Assembly: GCA_000403255.2 (NCBI GenBank)
Contig: KE159591.1
Coordinates: 207,823 to 271,822 of the forward strand
Source of the DNA: Lachnospiraceae bacterium 3-1
Lineage (GTDB): Bacteria; Bacillota; Clostridia; Lachnospirales; Lachnospiraceae
DNA length: 64,000 nucleotides
Direction: 5' to 3'
The notes beneath the pieces were generated by a model, which had not been told where the DNA came from, made no database searches, and saw only the letters and a list, made by a program, of their open reading frames with translations. Shown piece after piece: positions 25,847 through 35,632 of the stretch. Position 1 is the first letter of the stretch, and each line of letters opens with the position of its first letter. A program made the position numbers and the translations under genes.

Positions 25847-28522
25847 CTATTTTGCCCGGACACCCTTTTTGGCAGAGTATGCGGAATATTTTGTCTTACC
25901 CAGATTGACAGAATAGGCTCTTACTTTATAATAATAATTCTTTCCCTTTTTTATATTTTTATCCGTCCAGGCAACTGTGGCATTTTTCTTGATTGTTTTT
26001 ACTACTTGGTATTTGCCGTTCTTGGAGGTGGCACGATAAATTTTATAGCCTGCAGCATTGTTATCTTTTTTCCACTTCAGCTTCACCTTACCGCCAGAAG
26101 CGGTAAGGGAAGTCACTATGGGCTTGCTTAAGGCTGTTTTTACTGTCAGAACAGAAGAATAACCAGAAGACTTTGTCCCGCTGGAAGCCTTCACATAAGA
26201 ACGAATCTTATAATAATAAGTTTTCCCAGTATTTATGTTGGTATCTGACCAGCTTACTGTTTTATTTTTTGTTATAGTCTTAACTCTTTTATAAGTTCCT
26301 TTTTTTGAGGTTGCCCGGTATATATAATAGCCATCTGCTTTGGAATCCCGCTTCCAGGTTACTCGTACCTTTGTTCCCCCTGAAACCTTCGCCGTTTTCA
26401 GTTGGGGCTTTGTCATTTTAAGCTCTGCCTTCTTCACCTGGGTATAAGAAGAATAATAATTTTTCCCATTTACCGTTACATATCCACGAATCCGGTAAGT
26501 ATAAGTATTGGTCGGCTTCACCGTCGTATCCTTGAAGCTGACAGTTGCATTATTTTTTATGGTCTTGATGCAACTATATTTTCCTGTTCCTGTTTTTCGG
26601 TAAATTTTATAACCCGTCACAGACTTCTTTTTCCATGCCAGACTAATCGTTCTGTAATTCGTAATTTTAAATGTGCTCCAGGAGGTTGCTGGCACTGTAA
26701 AATCAATATCTTTTACATCTGAATAAGAAGAATATTTATTACTGCCGCTCAGCTTCATATAAGCACGCACTTTGTAATGATATTGTTTTCCTGGAACCAC
26801 CGTTGTATCTTGATAAGAAAGCGTTCCTCCGTTTGTTATGGTCTTAATCCGTTTGTATGATCCACTTCCCTCTGCCCGGTAAATCTGATATCCCTGGGCT
26901 GCAGCCACTTCATTCCAAGACAATTTTACAGAAACATAACCATTTTTTGATGCTTTTAATGTGGGTTTACTCAACCCTTCCTCTGGTTTTGGACAGGGAG
27001 AAGCTGGCATATTGTTGTACACTGGAACTTTGAACACAAACTTGTTATCCAAGGCCCCCATTTCCATATAACCTTTCCTTACACTGATTCCCTCACTGTA
27101 TGCTCCCAGAAGATTCTGCATATATTGATGCCAATACAGGCCGTCATAAGAGGCATCCACGTCAAATTTCTGTAAATAGAAGGTATCCTGCCCTCTGGCA
27201 ATAAAGCTGGAGGCTACAGACTGCGCTCCTCCCTGCAACGACTTATAGCGGGTATTCCATCCATTATTCTTGGCTTCTGTGAGTCCGGTAATGATTACTT
27301 CCGCTCCAATTCCTGTGGCATGCCGGTTAAAATAATTATAATATCCTTCATATCCAGGATATGTACCAGAAATCAAAGAGGAATTTCCTGCTACCCCCTG
27401 TTCCAGGCGAACACGGCTTGCAAGAAAATAGGGACTTACTTTAAGCTCCTTCCCAATCTTTACAAATGCCTGGGCATATGTCATTCCTCCGCCAGAACCG
27501 TCTTCCAATTTTTTATTGGACATAAAGGTGCCGCTCAAAATCTTTTCCACCCCAGCTTCTGTCTGGTAAGAACTATAAGTAAGCTGTTCAAATTGAAAAA
27601 CCCATTCTTCTGTTAAAAAATTCCGGGGGTCCAAAAAATACTTGATAATAGCCTCGGACGCCTGAACCCAGTTGGTGCCATTCTTAATGATCCATTCCCC
27701 GGTAGACGCATTATAATCTTTGGGGTCTGTAGATTTCCAGGTATCTGGCTGATAATTTTCCACCAGATTATTTGCGTCTGTCATTTCACCTGCCAACACA
27801 TCCGCCCATTCTAAGCCAGTGTTCATAGGTACAAAAGTCCAATTGGGATGCGCGCTTATTAACTTCTGAATTAACGCCTGATAGTCCTTGGGAAAAGCTG
27901 AAAGCTGGGTAGCCCCCCGGCTGCTTCCTTGACTGAATCTCTGTACCATCATAGCTCCCAGATACTGCTCTTTCCACAAGTCGAACCTTTCATCCTGAGT
28001 TACCACATATTCACTTTGGATATAGCCCTTGTATTCCACATCATTGACTGCAAATCCAATCTGAAACCAAAGCCCCTCTTCCTTAAAAATTGCACTTTCC
28101 AATTTCACCTGATAACCACTGGAGAGAACCTTTACAATTGCTGATTCTACATCAGCTTCCTGATATACCAAAAATTCCACGTCATTGGCCAGGACTCCAT
28201 ACATCTCATATTCTTTTAAAAGTTCTGAAAATGCCTCCTGAGCCTTGGAAAAATCCGGGTTGTCATCATCTTCCGCCAGACTTTTCAACGCCTGTGGCTG
28301 ATCTGTTTCAGCTTCTTTGGCATGGTCTGGTCTCTCCTCTGCAATCGGTTCTTTCCTTGCATTATCATCTGTTACGTCGTGGAAAAGCTGTCCCTCGTCT
28401 GTTTCATGTAAGATTCTCTGCTGCCCTGCATAAGCCAGGCTTCCCGTTCCACAAACATCTGTGGAAAGTATGGCCGCCGCCACAAGCCAAGCTGTAAGCC
28501 TCCTTCCTCTTTTTAAACTCAT
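25847..28522 (-). CDS. Secreted endo-beta-N-acetylglucosaminidase with FN3-like repeats
   Basis: This is an 891-residue autolysin. A signal peptide (about 1-32) precedes an acidic spacer and an SH3-like domain (about 110-175). A glucosaminidase domain (about 205-480) follows, with SPYFLASRVRLEQGV, whose Glu is the likely catalytic acid, and YYNYFNRHATG. The last 360 residues are four fibronectin-like repeats with the pattern GYxIYRATSxxGxYKxVKTI...YYYKVRAY. It would cut the glycan strands of peptidoglycan. The amidase gene at 28549 lies 26 bp upstream on the same strand and a glycosyltransferase gene follows. Confidence 0.92.
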   Translation of the reverse strand: MSLKRGRRLTAWLVAAAILSTDVCGTGSLAYAGQQRILHETDEGQLFHDVTDDNARKEPIAEERPDHAKEAETDQPQALKSLAEDDDNPDFSKAQEAFSELLKEYEMYGVLANDVEFLVYQEADVESAIVKVLSSGYQVKLESAIFKEEGLWFQIGFAVNDVEYKGYIQSEYVVTQDERFDLWKEQYLGAMMVQRFSQGSSRGATQLSAFPKDYQALIQKLISAHPNWTFVPMNTGLEWADVLAGEMTDANNLVENYQPDTWKSTDPKDYNASTGEWIIKNGTNWVQASEAIIKYFLDPRNFLTEEWVFQFEQLTYSSYQTEAGVEKILSGTFMSNKKLEDGSGGGMTYAQAFVKIGKELKVSPYFLASRVRLEQGVAGNSSLISGTYPGYEGYYNYFNRHATGIGAEVIITGLTEAKNNGWNTRYKSLQGGAQSVASSFIARGQDTFYLQKFDVDASYDGLYWHQYMQNLLGAYSEGISVRKGYMEMGALDNKFVFKVPVYNNMPASPCPKPEEGLSKPTLKASKNGYVSVKLSWNEVAAAQGYQIYRAEGSGSYKRIKTITNGGTLSYQDTTVVPGKQYHYKVRAYMKLSGSNKYSSYSDVKDIDFTVPATSWSTFKITNYRTISLAWKKKSVTGYKIYRKTGTGKYSCIKTIKNNATVSFKDTTVKPTNTYTYRIRGYVTVNGKNYYSSYTQVKKAELKMTKPQLKTAKVSGGTKVRVTWKRDSKADGYYIYRATSKKGTYKRVKTITKNKTVSWSDTNINTGKTYYYKIRSYVKASSGTKSSGYSSVLTVKTALSKPIVTSLTASGGKVKLKWKKDNNAAGYKIYRATSKNGKYQVVKTIKKNATVAWTDKNIKKGKNYYYKVRAYSVNLGKTKYSAYSAKKGVRAK

Positions 28523-28548
28523 AATTTTTCTTCCTTTCTCTTATTCTT

Positions 28549-31500
28549 TTATCCTTCTACCTGAACAGATACTGCTTCTGTCTCATCCCCGTTTCCTGCT
28601 TCTTCTCCATTTTTTCCAATTGCCGCTACTTTATAATAATAAAGATTGTCTGCCAAAACAGTATGATCCGTATAGGTAACATTTCCACTGCCATCTAAAA
28701 TAGCAATGCTCTCATATTTCTTATCGGCTTCCTTGCTTCGAAAAACTTCATATCCTACTGCTTTCTTCGTCTTTTCCCAGGACAGCTTCACTTGATTTGG
28801 CTGAAGCAAGACAGCGGCAAAATCTTGGGGAGCTTCCAGCGCCCATTTCTCCAAAGCGCTTGTGTAACTGCCATATCCGTTATTCTTTCCTGTATACAAA
28901 GCTCTAATTTTATAATAATACTTTTTTCCAATGACTGTCTGTGTATCTTTGTATGAGAGTTCAGCTCCTGTCAGCTTTGCCACCTCTGTAAATTTCCCAT
29001 CCTTTGAATCACTACGTATAATCTGATAGCCGTTAGCCCCTGATACTTTCTTCCAGCGCAATGTCAATCCATCTTCTCCTGTTTGTATGGACTCTACGGT
29101 AACCTTTTTCAAGCTCCTTGCTGACACTGGCTTAGAATTGCCGCTGTAATTTTTTACACCACTCTTTTCCACAACGCTCTCTACCACGTAGTAATATTTT
29201 TTTCCACTGGTAACAGTCTTATCGATATACTTAACCGTGCTGTTCTCTTTTATGTTCACAATGGTTTGATACGTCCCATCCTTCGATGTGCTTCGTTTCA
29301 CCCGATATCCTGTGGCCTTTGCATCCTTCTTCCATTTTACTTCCATACTCTTGCTGGTTTTTGACCTTGCATATACCATAGAGGTTCCTGTAATGGTGGC
29401 GCCAGATGCTACTCTACTGTCAGTGCTATACCCTGTCTTCTTATTGATTCGATTCAAAACCTGTATTTTATAATAATACTTTTTACCGGTTTTTAATTTT
29501 TTATCTACATAACTGGTGGCGCTTCCTGACTTGATAGTAGCAACCGTCTGAAACCCTTTTGTCTTAGATGTACTGCGCTTAATCCGGTATCCATATGCAT
29601 TGGAAACCTTTTTCCATTTAATTTGCAAAGAGGTCTTTGTCTTAGAGCTTACACTGACAATACTAGTCTTTTTCACAGACCAGCCGGAATACACATTGGA
29701 ATAACTGCTGTAACCATTCTTCTCTCCGCCTCTGGTACGTATTTTGTAATAATATGTAGTCTGAGGCGTCACCTTCTTGTCTGTATAAGAAATCTGTCCT
29801 GCTTTCAAGGTTGCAATCTTCTGATAACCGCTGCTTTTTTTGTCACTGCGGTATACCTCATATTTGCTGGCGTCTGCCAGTCCATTCCAGGTAATCTGAA
29901 TCTGGCTGCTGTTTTTGGAAACCACCTTCACAATCTGCGGCCGGGCAAGGGCTTTCCCCACATGTGCTGCAGAATACCCAGACATTTTTCCATCTCCATA
30001 AACCGTACACACTTTATAGTAATAGGTTCCACCTGCTGAAACGTTGCTATCATCGAATTGAATTCCACTGCCCGCCGCAACCTGTACATATTCTCCATTC
30101 TCTGAATCGCTGCGGTATACCCGGTAGAAGGAGGCATTTGGCACTTCCTTCCAAGAAACCCTTAGTTTTGTACTGCCTCTGGACTGTACAGAGGAAATGA
30201 CTGGCGCCTGTCCTGTTTGTGGCGTCTCTGTTCCTCCGTTTCCGTCAGTACCAGTATTTGTTCCGTCTCCTGTTCCTGTTAAAGTTAATTTATAATAATC
30301 TACGATTCCCTTGGCATCTGCAATCCCAAGATTTTTCAATTTTGCTTCTGAATTCAGAAAGCCATTCACATCTCCAGCATTACTCAAAAATGCATGTTCA
30401 ATCAAAACAGCCGGAAAACCTGCCAGTTTACTTCTCCGTATAATTGCAAGATAATCTGCCAGAGATCCATCTGGATATTGAGTATTGGTTTCAGAATTAC
30501 GAATAAAAATACCAGTTCCCCAGGTTGACAGTCCTAACGCCTTAAGCTTTTGATAAATTTCCGTGGCCAGCCCTTTTCCTTCTGCACCGATATCTGGTTT
30601 ATAATTACTATTTGGATAATAAACGCCTACTCCTTTGGGTGTGCTGCTTACACTGGCGTTCAAATGAAAGCTTACATAAACATCTGCCTTTTTCGCTGCT
30701 GCAAACTCTACTCTTTTAGCATTGCAGGTTCCAGAATCTATCATGCTTCCCCCATTGGGGCAGCTCTGGGATTCCCTAGTCATATAAATAGTGATTCCGC
30801 TGTACTTCTCCAATTCTGCTTTACAGTACTGGGCAATCTTTAATACCAAATCCTGCTCTTTGTATCCGTGATAAGAAGCTCCTGAATGTGTACTGTCATG
30901 TCCTGGGTCCAGCACAATCACCATCTTTTTGGCGCCCCGAATCATTCCTTGGGATGAAAAAGTCCGTCTGCCTCCCTCCTGCTCCAGAATGTCCTCCAGC
31001 GTATTTTCAGAAATAGTCTTTCCCTTCCCATCCAAAGTCACTACATTTGCTTCCACCTCATCCAACAGTTCCTGATCCACCAGCACATCATCTGGTTTTG
31101 CAATAACCTCTCGATTTACGCCATAAACCACCTTCGTATCTGTTGTGGCAAGGACCGTTTGATAATTTGTTCCATTCTGTGTCCAGGTGACACTGGTCAA
31201 TTCATAAACCCCAGCTTGCTCCCCACTGTCATATTTCATTGAAAACCGCGCCATATTATCTGCAATTCCAGCCGCTTTCACTGTAAACTCCTGCCCTGTA
31301 GTGGTATTTTTATACGCCAACTGAGCATGTTCCACTGTCTTGCCTTCTTCGCCCAGACTTACAACCACATTCTGTACCCCTGGTGTTGTAATGGAATCAC
31401 TTTCCTGCATAATAAAATTCAGTGTTCCCTGCTTCGGCTCCTCCGCCTGTTTCATCCCTCCTATTTTACTCTCTTCCTCTGTCAATTTAGATTGTATCTC

Positions 31501-31593
31501 ATCTTCTCTGTATGCCTGCACCTGCATACCCATAGTTCCAGCTATCATACATACTGTTAAAATAGCTGCTGCTATCCGTTTCGATGCTCTCAT
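28549..31593 (-). CDS. Secreted N-acetylmuramoyl-L-alanine amidase with six FN3-like repeats
   Basis: This 1014-residue protein starts at the ATG 31593 (TGGAG upstream). An in-frame GTG at 31602 is less likely. A signal peptide (about 1-28) is followed by an Ig-like N-terminal region, an Amidase_3 domain (about 228-430) with VLDPGHDSTHSG, VSFHLNASVS and AVLIEHAFLSN, and a Gly/Thr linker. Six tandem repeats (about 465-1014) of the type GYxIxRSxSKxGxFxxVAxL...KYYYKI close the protein. The repeats are as in the neighbouring glucosaminidase and probably bind wall polymer. The two form a hydrolase pair on one transcript. Confidence 0.93.
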   Translation of the reverse strand: MRASKRIAAAILTVCMIAGTMGMQVQAYREDEIQSKLTEEESKIGGMKQAEEPKQGTLNFIMQESDSITTPGVQNVVVSLGEEGKTVEHAQLAYKNTTTGQEFTVKAAGIADNMARFSMKYDSGEQAGVYELTSVTWTQNGTNYQTVLATTDTKVVYGVNREVIAKPDDVLVDQELLDEVEANVVTLDGKGKTISENTLEDILEQEGGRRTFSSQGMIRGAKKMVIVLDPGHDSTHSGASYHGYKEQDLVLKIAQYCKAELEKYSGITIYMTRESQSCPNGGSMIDSGTCNAKRVEFAAAKKADVYVSFHLNASVSSTPKGVGVYYPNSNYKPDIGAEGKGLATEIYQKLKALGLSTWGTGIFIRNSETNTQYPDGSLADYLAIIRRSKLAGFPAVLIEHAFLSNAGDVNGFLNSEAKLKNLGIADAKGIVDYYKLTLTGTGDGTNTGTDGNGGTETPQTGQAPVISSVQSRGSTKLRVSWKEVPNASFYRVYRSDSENGEYVQVAAGSGIQFDDSNVSAGGTYYYKVCTVYGDGKMSGYSAAHVGKALARPQIVKVVSKNSSQIQITWNGLADASKYEVYRSDKKSSGYQKIATLKAGQISYTDKKVTPQTTYYYKIRTRGGEKNGYSSYSNVYSGWSVKKTSIVSVSSKTKTSLQIKWKKVSNAYGYRIKRSTSKTKGFQTVATIKSGSATSYVDKKLKTGKKYYYKIQVLNRINKKTGYSTDSRVASGATITGTSMVYARSKTSKSMEVKWKKDAKATGYRVKRSTSKDGTYQTIVNIKENSTVKYIDKTVTSGKKYYYVVESVVEKSGVKNYSGNSKPVSARSLKKVTVESIQTGEDGLTLRWKKVSGANGYQIIRSDSKDGKFTEVAKLTGAELSYKDTQTVIGKKYYYKIRALYTGKNNGYGSYTSALEKWALEAPQDFAAVLLQPNQVKLSWEKTKKAVGYEVFRSKEADKKYESIAILDGSGNVTYTDHTVLADNLYYYKVAAIGKNGEEAGNGDETEAVSVQVEG

Positions 31594-31725
31594 TTTGTAC
31601 ACTCCATTCTTATGTATTTCACCTGCCTGGTCTCATCCTCACCAGTTGCTTTTTATCCTACCACAATTTTTTTCCTGGTACAACCATCTGCCAAAAACTT
31701 ACAAAGATTTTGTTCCGACGAAAAG

Positions 31726-31766
31726 AAAAGCGCCTGTGAATCCAATGATTTTTCACAGACGCTTTT
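31726..31766 (-). terminator. Terminator between the FN3 protein and the amidase
   Basis: A 15-bp stem with one mismatch (AAAAGCGTCTGTGAA side, 11-nt loop) is followed on the minus strand by CTTTTCG. It begins about 24 bp after the stop codon at 31790 and separates that gene from the amidase. Confidence 0.7.
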
Positions 31767-31789
31767 CCTCATTCATTTTTTGAAACCTT

Positions 31790-33043
31790 TTACTTTTTAT
31801 ATTTTATCTTCCATCGATCTGTTGCATTCCCAGCCAGACCGGAATACATTTTCTTTCCAACTTTATTATAAGCTTCTACATAGAAATAATATGTTTTGTT
31901 ATTTTTAAAAGAAGACTTTCCTATTTTTTTCACTGTTGCGCTTGTCTTTTTGGTAGTTACGCATTTTTTAAAGCCTGATTTCTCTTTGGTAGACACGTAT
32001 ACTTCATACCGGTCTGCACCCTTGATGGTACTCCATTTCAGATTAATTCCTGATTTTGTAGATTTTAACTTAATTATCTCAGGCTGCGGACAGAAATAAG
32101 TCCAGTCGGACCATCCTCCTGCCAGCTTCTTTCCATCACTATTGGTACAGTATGCGCGAACCCTCATCTTATAGAAATAATATTTCTTAAAACTATTGTG
32201 TTTGATAAATGCGCTGTCAGAGGCTTGTGTTGCTGATTTTACCTTTTTGTCTTTTTTCTGATATGCAGTCCAAATTTCCCATTCATATCCATCTGCTGAA
32301 TTCATAAAAACTGCGCCTGCTTTGATTTCACTCAAATTATGCCAGAAATACTCGCAAAATGGTTTCTTGGCCTTCCCCGGAATCACAGGCGTATTATAAG
32401 ATATATCATAACCGCCTCCTACGGCATAAAAGCCAGATGCACTCTTTCTCGCTGGACGAACTTCAACCGTATACTCGCCATTCTGTATTAACTTGTTCAA
32501 TACAACCTGATTCTTTTCAACATTTATACTTGTGTAATCCCCGCCTTTGCTATTCTTATACTGGACCTGATAGCTATTGGCGCCCATCACCGGACTCCAA
32601 GTCAGACTAACGCTCGTCTTGGTAGAAGTCGTATGCTTTAAATTCTCCACTTTTCCGTTGGGAGCTGTGACTACTTCAATTGGAGTAGAAGGCGTACCAT
32701 AAACCCTCTTAAAATTAGTTTCACTATTGCTATAATAAGAAACTACTCTCAAATAATAGGAGCTGCCTGCATTGGGAAGACCATAAACATAATCTTCTCC
32801 AGAGGTACAGGTTGTCCATTCCTTATAGGTTCCATTCAGGCTTGAACTTAACTGTATTTCATATTTTGCCTCGTTATCCAAAAGCGCTTGGAATGCAATA
32901 TCTACGGAGCTAGTTCCTGCATCCGTCTGCCTCAGCCCGGTAACCTGTCCTGGCGCAGCCTCCGCTTTGATTCCAATGCCAAAAAATAGTGCAAATACCA
33001 AAGCAATTGTTCCCATTCTGACTGTTTTCCACATTTTTTTCAT
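31790..33043 (-). CDS. Secreted fibronectin type III repeat protein
   Basis: This 417-residue protein has a signal peptide (about 1-29, ending KAEAA). Four FN3-like units follow (starting near GQVTGLRQTDAG, GKVENLKHTTST, the central KAKKPFCEYFWHN region, and PEIIKLKSTKSGINLKW). There is no catalytic domain or membrane anchor. It uses the same repeat style as the two upstream autolysins. It could bind wall polysaccharide or cover the surface. It lies 55 bp after the second LCP gene and ends at a terminator. Confidence 0.85.
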   Translation of the reverse strand: MKKMWKTVRMGTIALVFALFFGIGIKAEAAPGQVTGLRQTDAGTSSVDIAFQALLDNEAKYEIQLSSSLNGTYKEWTTCTSGEDYVYGLPNAGSSYYLRVVSYYSNSETNFKRVYGTPSTPIEVVTAPNGKVENLKHTTSTKTSVSLTWSPVMGANSYQVQYKNSKGGDYTSINVEKNQVVLNKLIQNGEYTVEVRPARKSASGFYAVGGGYDISYNTPVIPGKAKKPFCEYFWHNLSEIKAGAVFMNSADGYEWEIWTAYQKKDKKVKSATQASDSAFIKHNSFKKYYFYKMRVRAYCTNSDGKKLAGGWSDWTYFCPQPEIIKLKSTKSGINLKWSTIKGADRYEVYVSTKEKSGFKKCVTTKKTSATVKKIGKSSFKNNKTYYFYVEAYNKVGKKMYSGLAGNATDRWKIKYKK

Positions 33044-33098
33044 GTTCTTCCCTTCCTTCCTTTTTATTTTTTATTGATGAACTTAAATTGCGGCCCTT

Positions 33099-34181
33099 TT
33101 AATATCCTGTATTTGCCTGGATCGTTGCGCTTATACTCTGCACGGTTTCGGAAGGCGTATAATTCTCACTGTCATACAAAAATTGGTGAAGCTGCGCTAC
33201 GTTATTTGCCAAATCTACCGGAACCACTGCATCTCCAGCGCTTCCCACGTTCCCTGGTGTTGCCTTGTCAAAAGGAAATCCGGTATTCTCTCCCATATGA
33301 TATTTTCCTGCATTTCCTGCCAGTCCTAACAATTCCGTTATACTTAAGCTGGTGGATATCTGGGGCAGCATTTTGTCTAGCAAACTATTTAAAGTAAATA
33401 CATCACATTGTTTTGCTTTCTCAAACATTTTTGTTATTACTGTTCTCTGCCGTTCGGTTCTTTGGTAGTCCAAACCAATATAACGGATTCTTGCATAAGA
33501 AGTAGCCTGAACCCCGTCTACATGTACATTGGTCCCCGGAGACACCGGCCCACTGTTATGCCCAGTCACTTCATTGGTCTCTACCACATAGCCATTCAGC
33601 CATTCCGCTTCCTCTGGGGTAATGTCCAACTCAATGCCGCCCAAAAGGTCAATGGCATCCACCAATGCACTAAAATCCACGCTGACATAATCTGTAATAT
33701 TCAAGTCCAGATTCTTATTCAGCATCTCAATGGCCTGCTTCGGCCCGCCATTGGCATAAGCTGCATTAGCCTTACGGAATTGATCGTCGCTGATATCCAA
33801 ATAGGTGTCACGATATACCGAAGCCATCCGAATCTCACCAGTCTTTCGGTTAATGCTTACTACAATAATCGTATCGCTGTTGCCCCGTTCAAAACTCCCA
33901 GTGGAGCGGTTATCTAGTCCAAACAAGGCAATGCTCTCGTAACCTTCCAATGTCTTCTGGGTATCCAAAGACAAGTCATTGATCTTTACATCTTTATCGC
34001 GAATGGAAATTCTTCCCATTTTACCGTACTTGCTCCATCCAAATGCAAACACCAGCCCCACCAAGGCTACCAATACAGCTAAAATTACCAAAATTATCTT
34101 CCGCTGCTGGCGCTTTTTCCGGTTGGTTTTTTTCTTTTTCTTTCTTGTATATTCTGTCTGGTTCCGTGTATCTCTTGCCAT
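33099..34181 (-). CDS. LytR-CpsA-Psr family wall-polymer ligase (second copy)
   Basis: This 360-residue protein starts at ATG 34181, with AAGGAGG upstream. It has a very Lys/Arg-rich cytoplasmic stretch (about 12-30), one transmembrane helix and an LCP domain with LFGLDNR, RGNSDTIIVVSIN, VYRDTYLDI, DLNITDYVSVDFSALVDAID and ARIRYIGLDYQRTERQR. It is clearly paralogous to the ligase at 19234-20355. Two copies suggest two wall polymers, in line with the two polysaccharide gene sets of the window. It is divergent from the membrane-protein operon starting at 34402. Confidence 0.95.
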   Translation of the reverse strand: MARDTRNQTEYTRKKKKKTNRKKRQQRKIILVILAVLVALVGLVFAFGWSKYGKMGRISIRDKDVKINDLSLDTQKTLEGYESIALFGLDNRSTGSFERGNSDTIIVVSINRKTGEIRMASVYRDTYLDISDDQFRKANAAYANGGPKQAIEMLNKNLDLNITDYVSVDFSALVDAIDLLGGIELDITPEEAEWLNGYVVETNEVTGHNSGPVSPGTNVHVDGVQATSYARIRYIGLDYQRTERQRTVITKMFEKAKQCDVFTLNSLLDKMLPQISTSLSITELLGLAGNAGKYHMGENTGFPFDKATPGNVGSAGDAVVPVDLANNVAQLHQFLYDSENYTPSETVQSISATIQANTGY

Positions 34182-34401
34182 TCCTAAGTCCTCCTTAACC
34201 ATTTCTTCCGCTGTCTATACACTTGCTGATATTTTATCCAATTTCAGATTAGTTTCATACTAGTTAAGTGAGTATAACACAAAATAATATATTTTTCTAT
34301 ATATATTTTCCATTTCTTCTATTGCTTTCCTTCATGATGTCATGTAAACTATCCATGATAATGGTAATACTATAATGCAAAAATGATTGAGGAATTCACA
34401 T

Positions 34402-35631
34402 ATGAAACTTAACACACATAAATTTTTTTCTTTTTACAAACTGCATTTCCTGCTGACTGCCCTGTTCCTTTACCTGCTCTTTGCAGCAAACTGGATTCCG
34501 GAAGAAAGGATTCTGGAACATTCCAACCTTTCCCTGCAATTTCTATCTGAGAATCCAAAGAACGATTATTATCCATCTGATCTTCCCCCAATGGACAATG
34601 AATCCGGCCTGCTTTCCAGCCTGACTCCCAATCCTGAGTATTCCACACTCTGGAATACCCTCTTGGGAGCAGACCAAGGCTATCGTTGGAATGGCATGCA
34701 AACACTTTTGCGTCCTCTTTTGGTTTTTTTCCATATTGGACAAATACGTTATCTGTGTGCAGTTGCCTTTTTTCTGCTCTTATTTGGCGCCGCATGGAAA
34801 ATCGGCACGAAATTATCCCCTGGTTTCGGCTTTTTTTTCCTGTTTTCTTTTTTGTGGGCAGATATTCTTCCTATATCCTATCATCTTCAGCACGTTGGAT
34901 GCTTTTTCATCGTTTTTTTTGCCATCCTGCTTCTGCTGGTGAAAAACCCCGTATTTTGGAAAGAAAATGCCCATGGCCTGACATTGATTTTTTATGGCAT
35001 CGGCGCAGTTACCGCTTTCATAGACTCCATGACAATCCCAGTTATTACTTTGGCAATTCCCCTGACAATCGTATTCCTATCCATCCAAAAATACAGACAA
35101 GGCTCTGGCTCCTTTAAATCCGTCGCCCTTTGCACTTTTTCCTGGGGATTGGGTTATCTGTTTTTGGTGTTCACGAAATGGCTGCTCACTGTCCTTCTCA
35201 CAGGGAAAAACCTTTTCCCTGAATATGCAAGCCGGATATCAGAAGAATGTTTCTCCTCCATCCACTCTCTAGCCCAATTAAAACAGCTATACTATGAAAA
35301 CTTAAATAGCTTCCTCTCCCCTGCAGGATTTGGGATGAAAAATCTTTTGTTCTTAACTCTAATCTTTGTGGGAATATATATGATTTTATTTTTTACAGGG
35401 CATAAATCCCCTGGTGGGTACGCCGCTTTCCTTCCTCTTATATATATCGGATTTTTACCTTTTTTGTTTTACCTTTTAACGCCTGCCCATGCACTTTTAC
35501 ACACTGGAACCACATTTCGTGGGTTGATTGGAACATTGTATCCTTTTATCCTGTTTTTCTTCTGTATCCTGGATACACAGCGTATCAAACAAAGCTTTCA
35601 TGCTGGATGGAAACTGTTTTGGAGGAATTGA
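34402..35631 (+). CDS. Polytopic membrane protein, possibly GT-C type
   Basis: This 409-residue protein has about ten transmembrane helices. A first helix (about 10-30) is followed by a long external loop (about 32-100, with SNLSLQFLSENPKNDYYPSD and a DQGYRWNG motif). Such a loop after the first helix is a hallmark of GT-C glycosyltransferases using polyprenyl-linked sugars, but no family signature is certain. Start ATG at 34402 has a GAGG site; a TTG at 34387 is less likely. The next gene starts 1 bp after the stop. I regard it as a candidate wall-glycan modifying enzyme. Confidence 0.75.
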   Translation: MKLNTHKFFSFYKLHFLLTALFLYLLFAANWIPEERILEHSNLSLQFLSENPKNDYYPSDLPPMDNESGLLSSLTPNPEYSTLWNTLLGADQGYRWNGMQTLLRPLLVFFHIGQIRYLCAVAFFLLLFGAAWKIGTKLSPGFGFFFLFSFLWADILPISYHLQHVGCFFIVFFAILLLLVKNPVFWKENAHGLTLIFYGIGAVTAFIDSMTIPVITLAIPLTIVFLSIQKYRQGSGSFKSVALCTFSWGLGYLFLVFTKWLLTVLLTGKNLFPEYASRISEECFSSIHSLAQLKQLYYENLNSFLSPAGFGMKNLLFLTLIFVGIYMILFFTGHKSPGGYAAFLPLIYIGFLPFLFYLLTPAHALLHTGTTFRGLIGTLYPFILFFFCILDTQRIKQSFHAGWKLFWRN

Positions 35632-35632
35632 C

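Noticed and set aside
25649-26131. Plus-strand frame of 160 codons over the glycosyltransferase/glucosaminidase junction
   Set aside because: Antisense to two real genes and of low-complexity hydrophobic composition.
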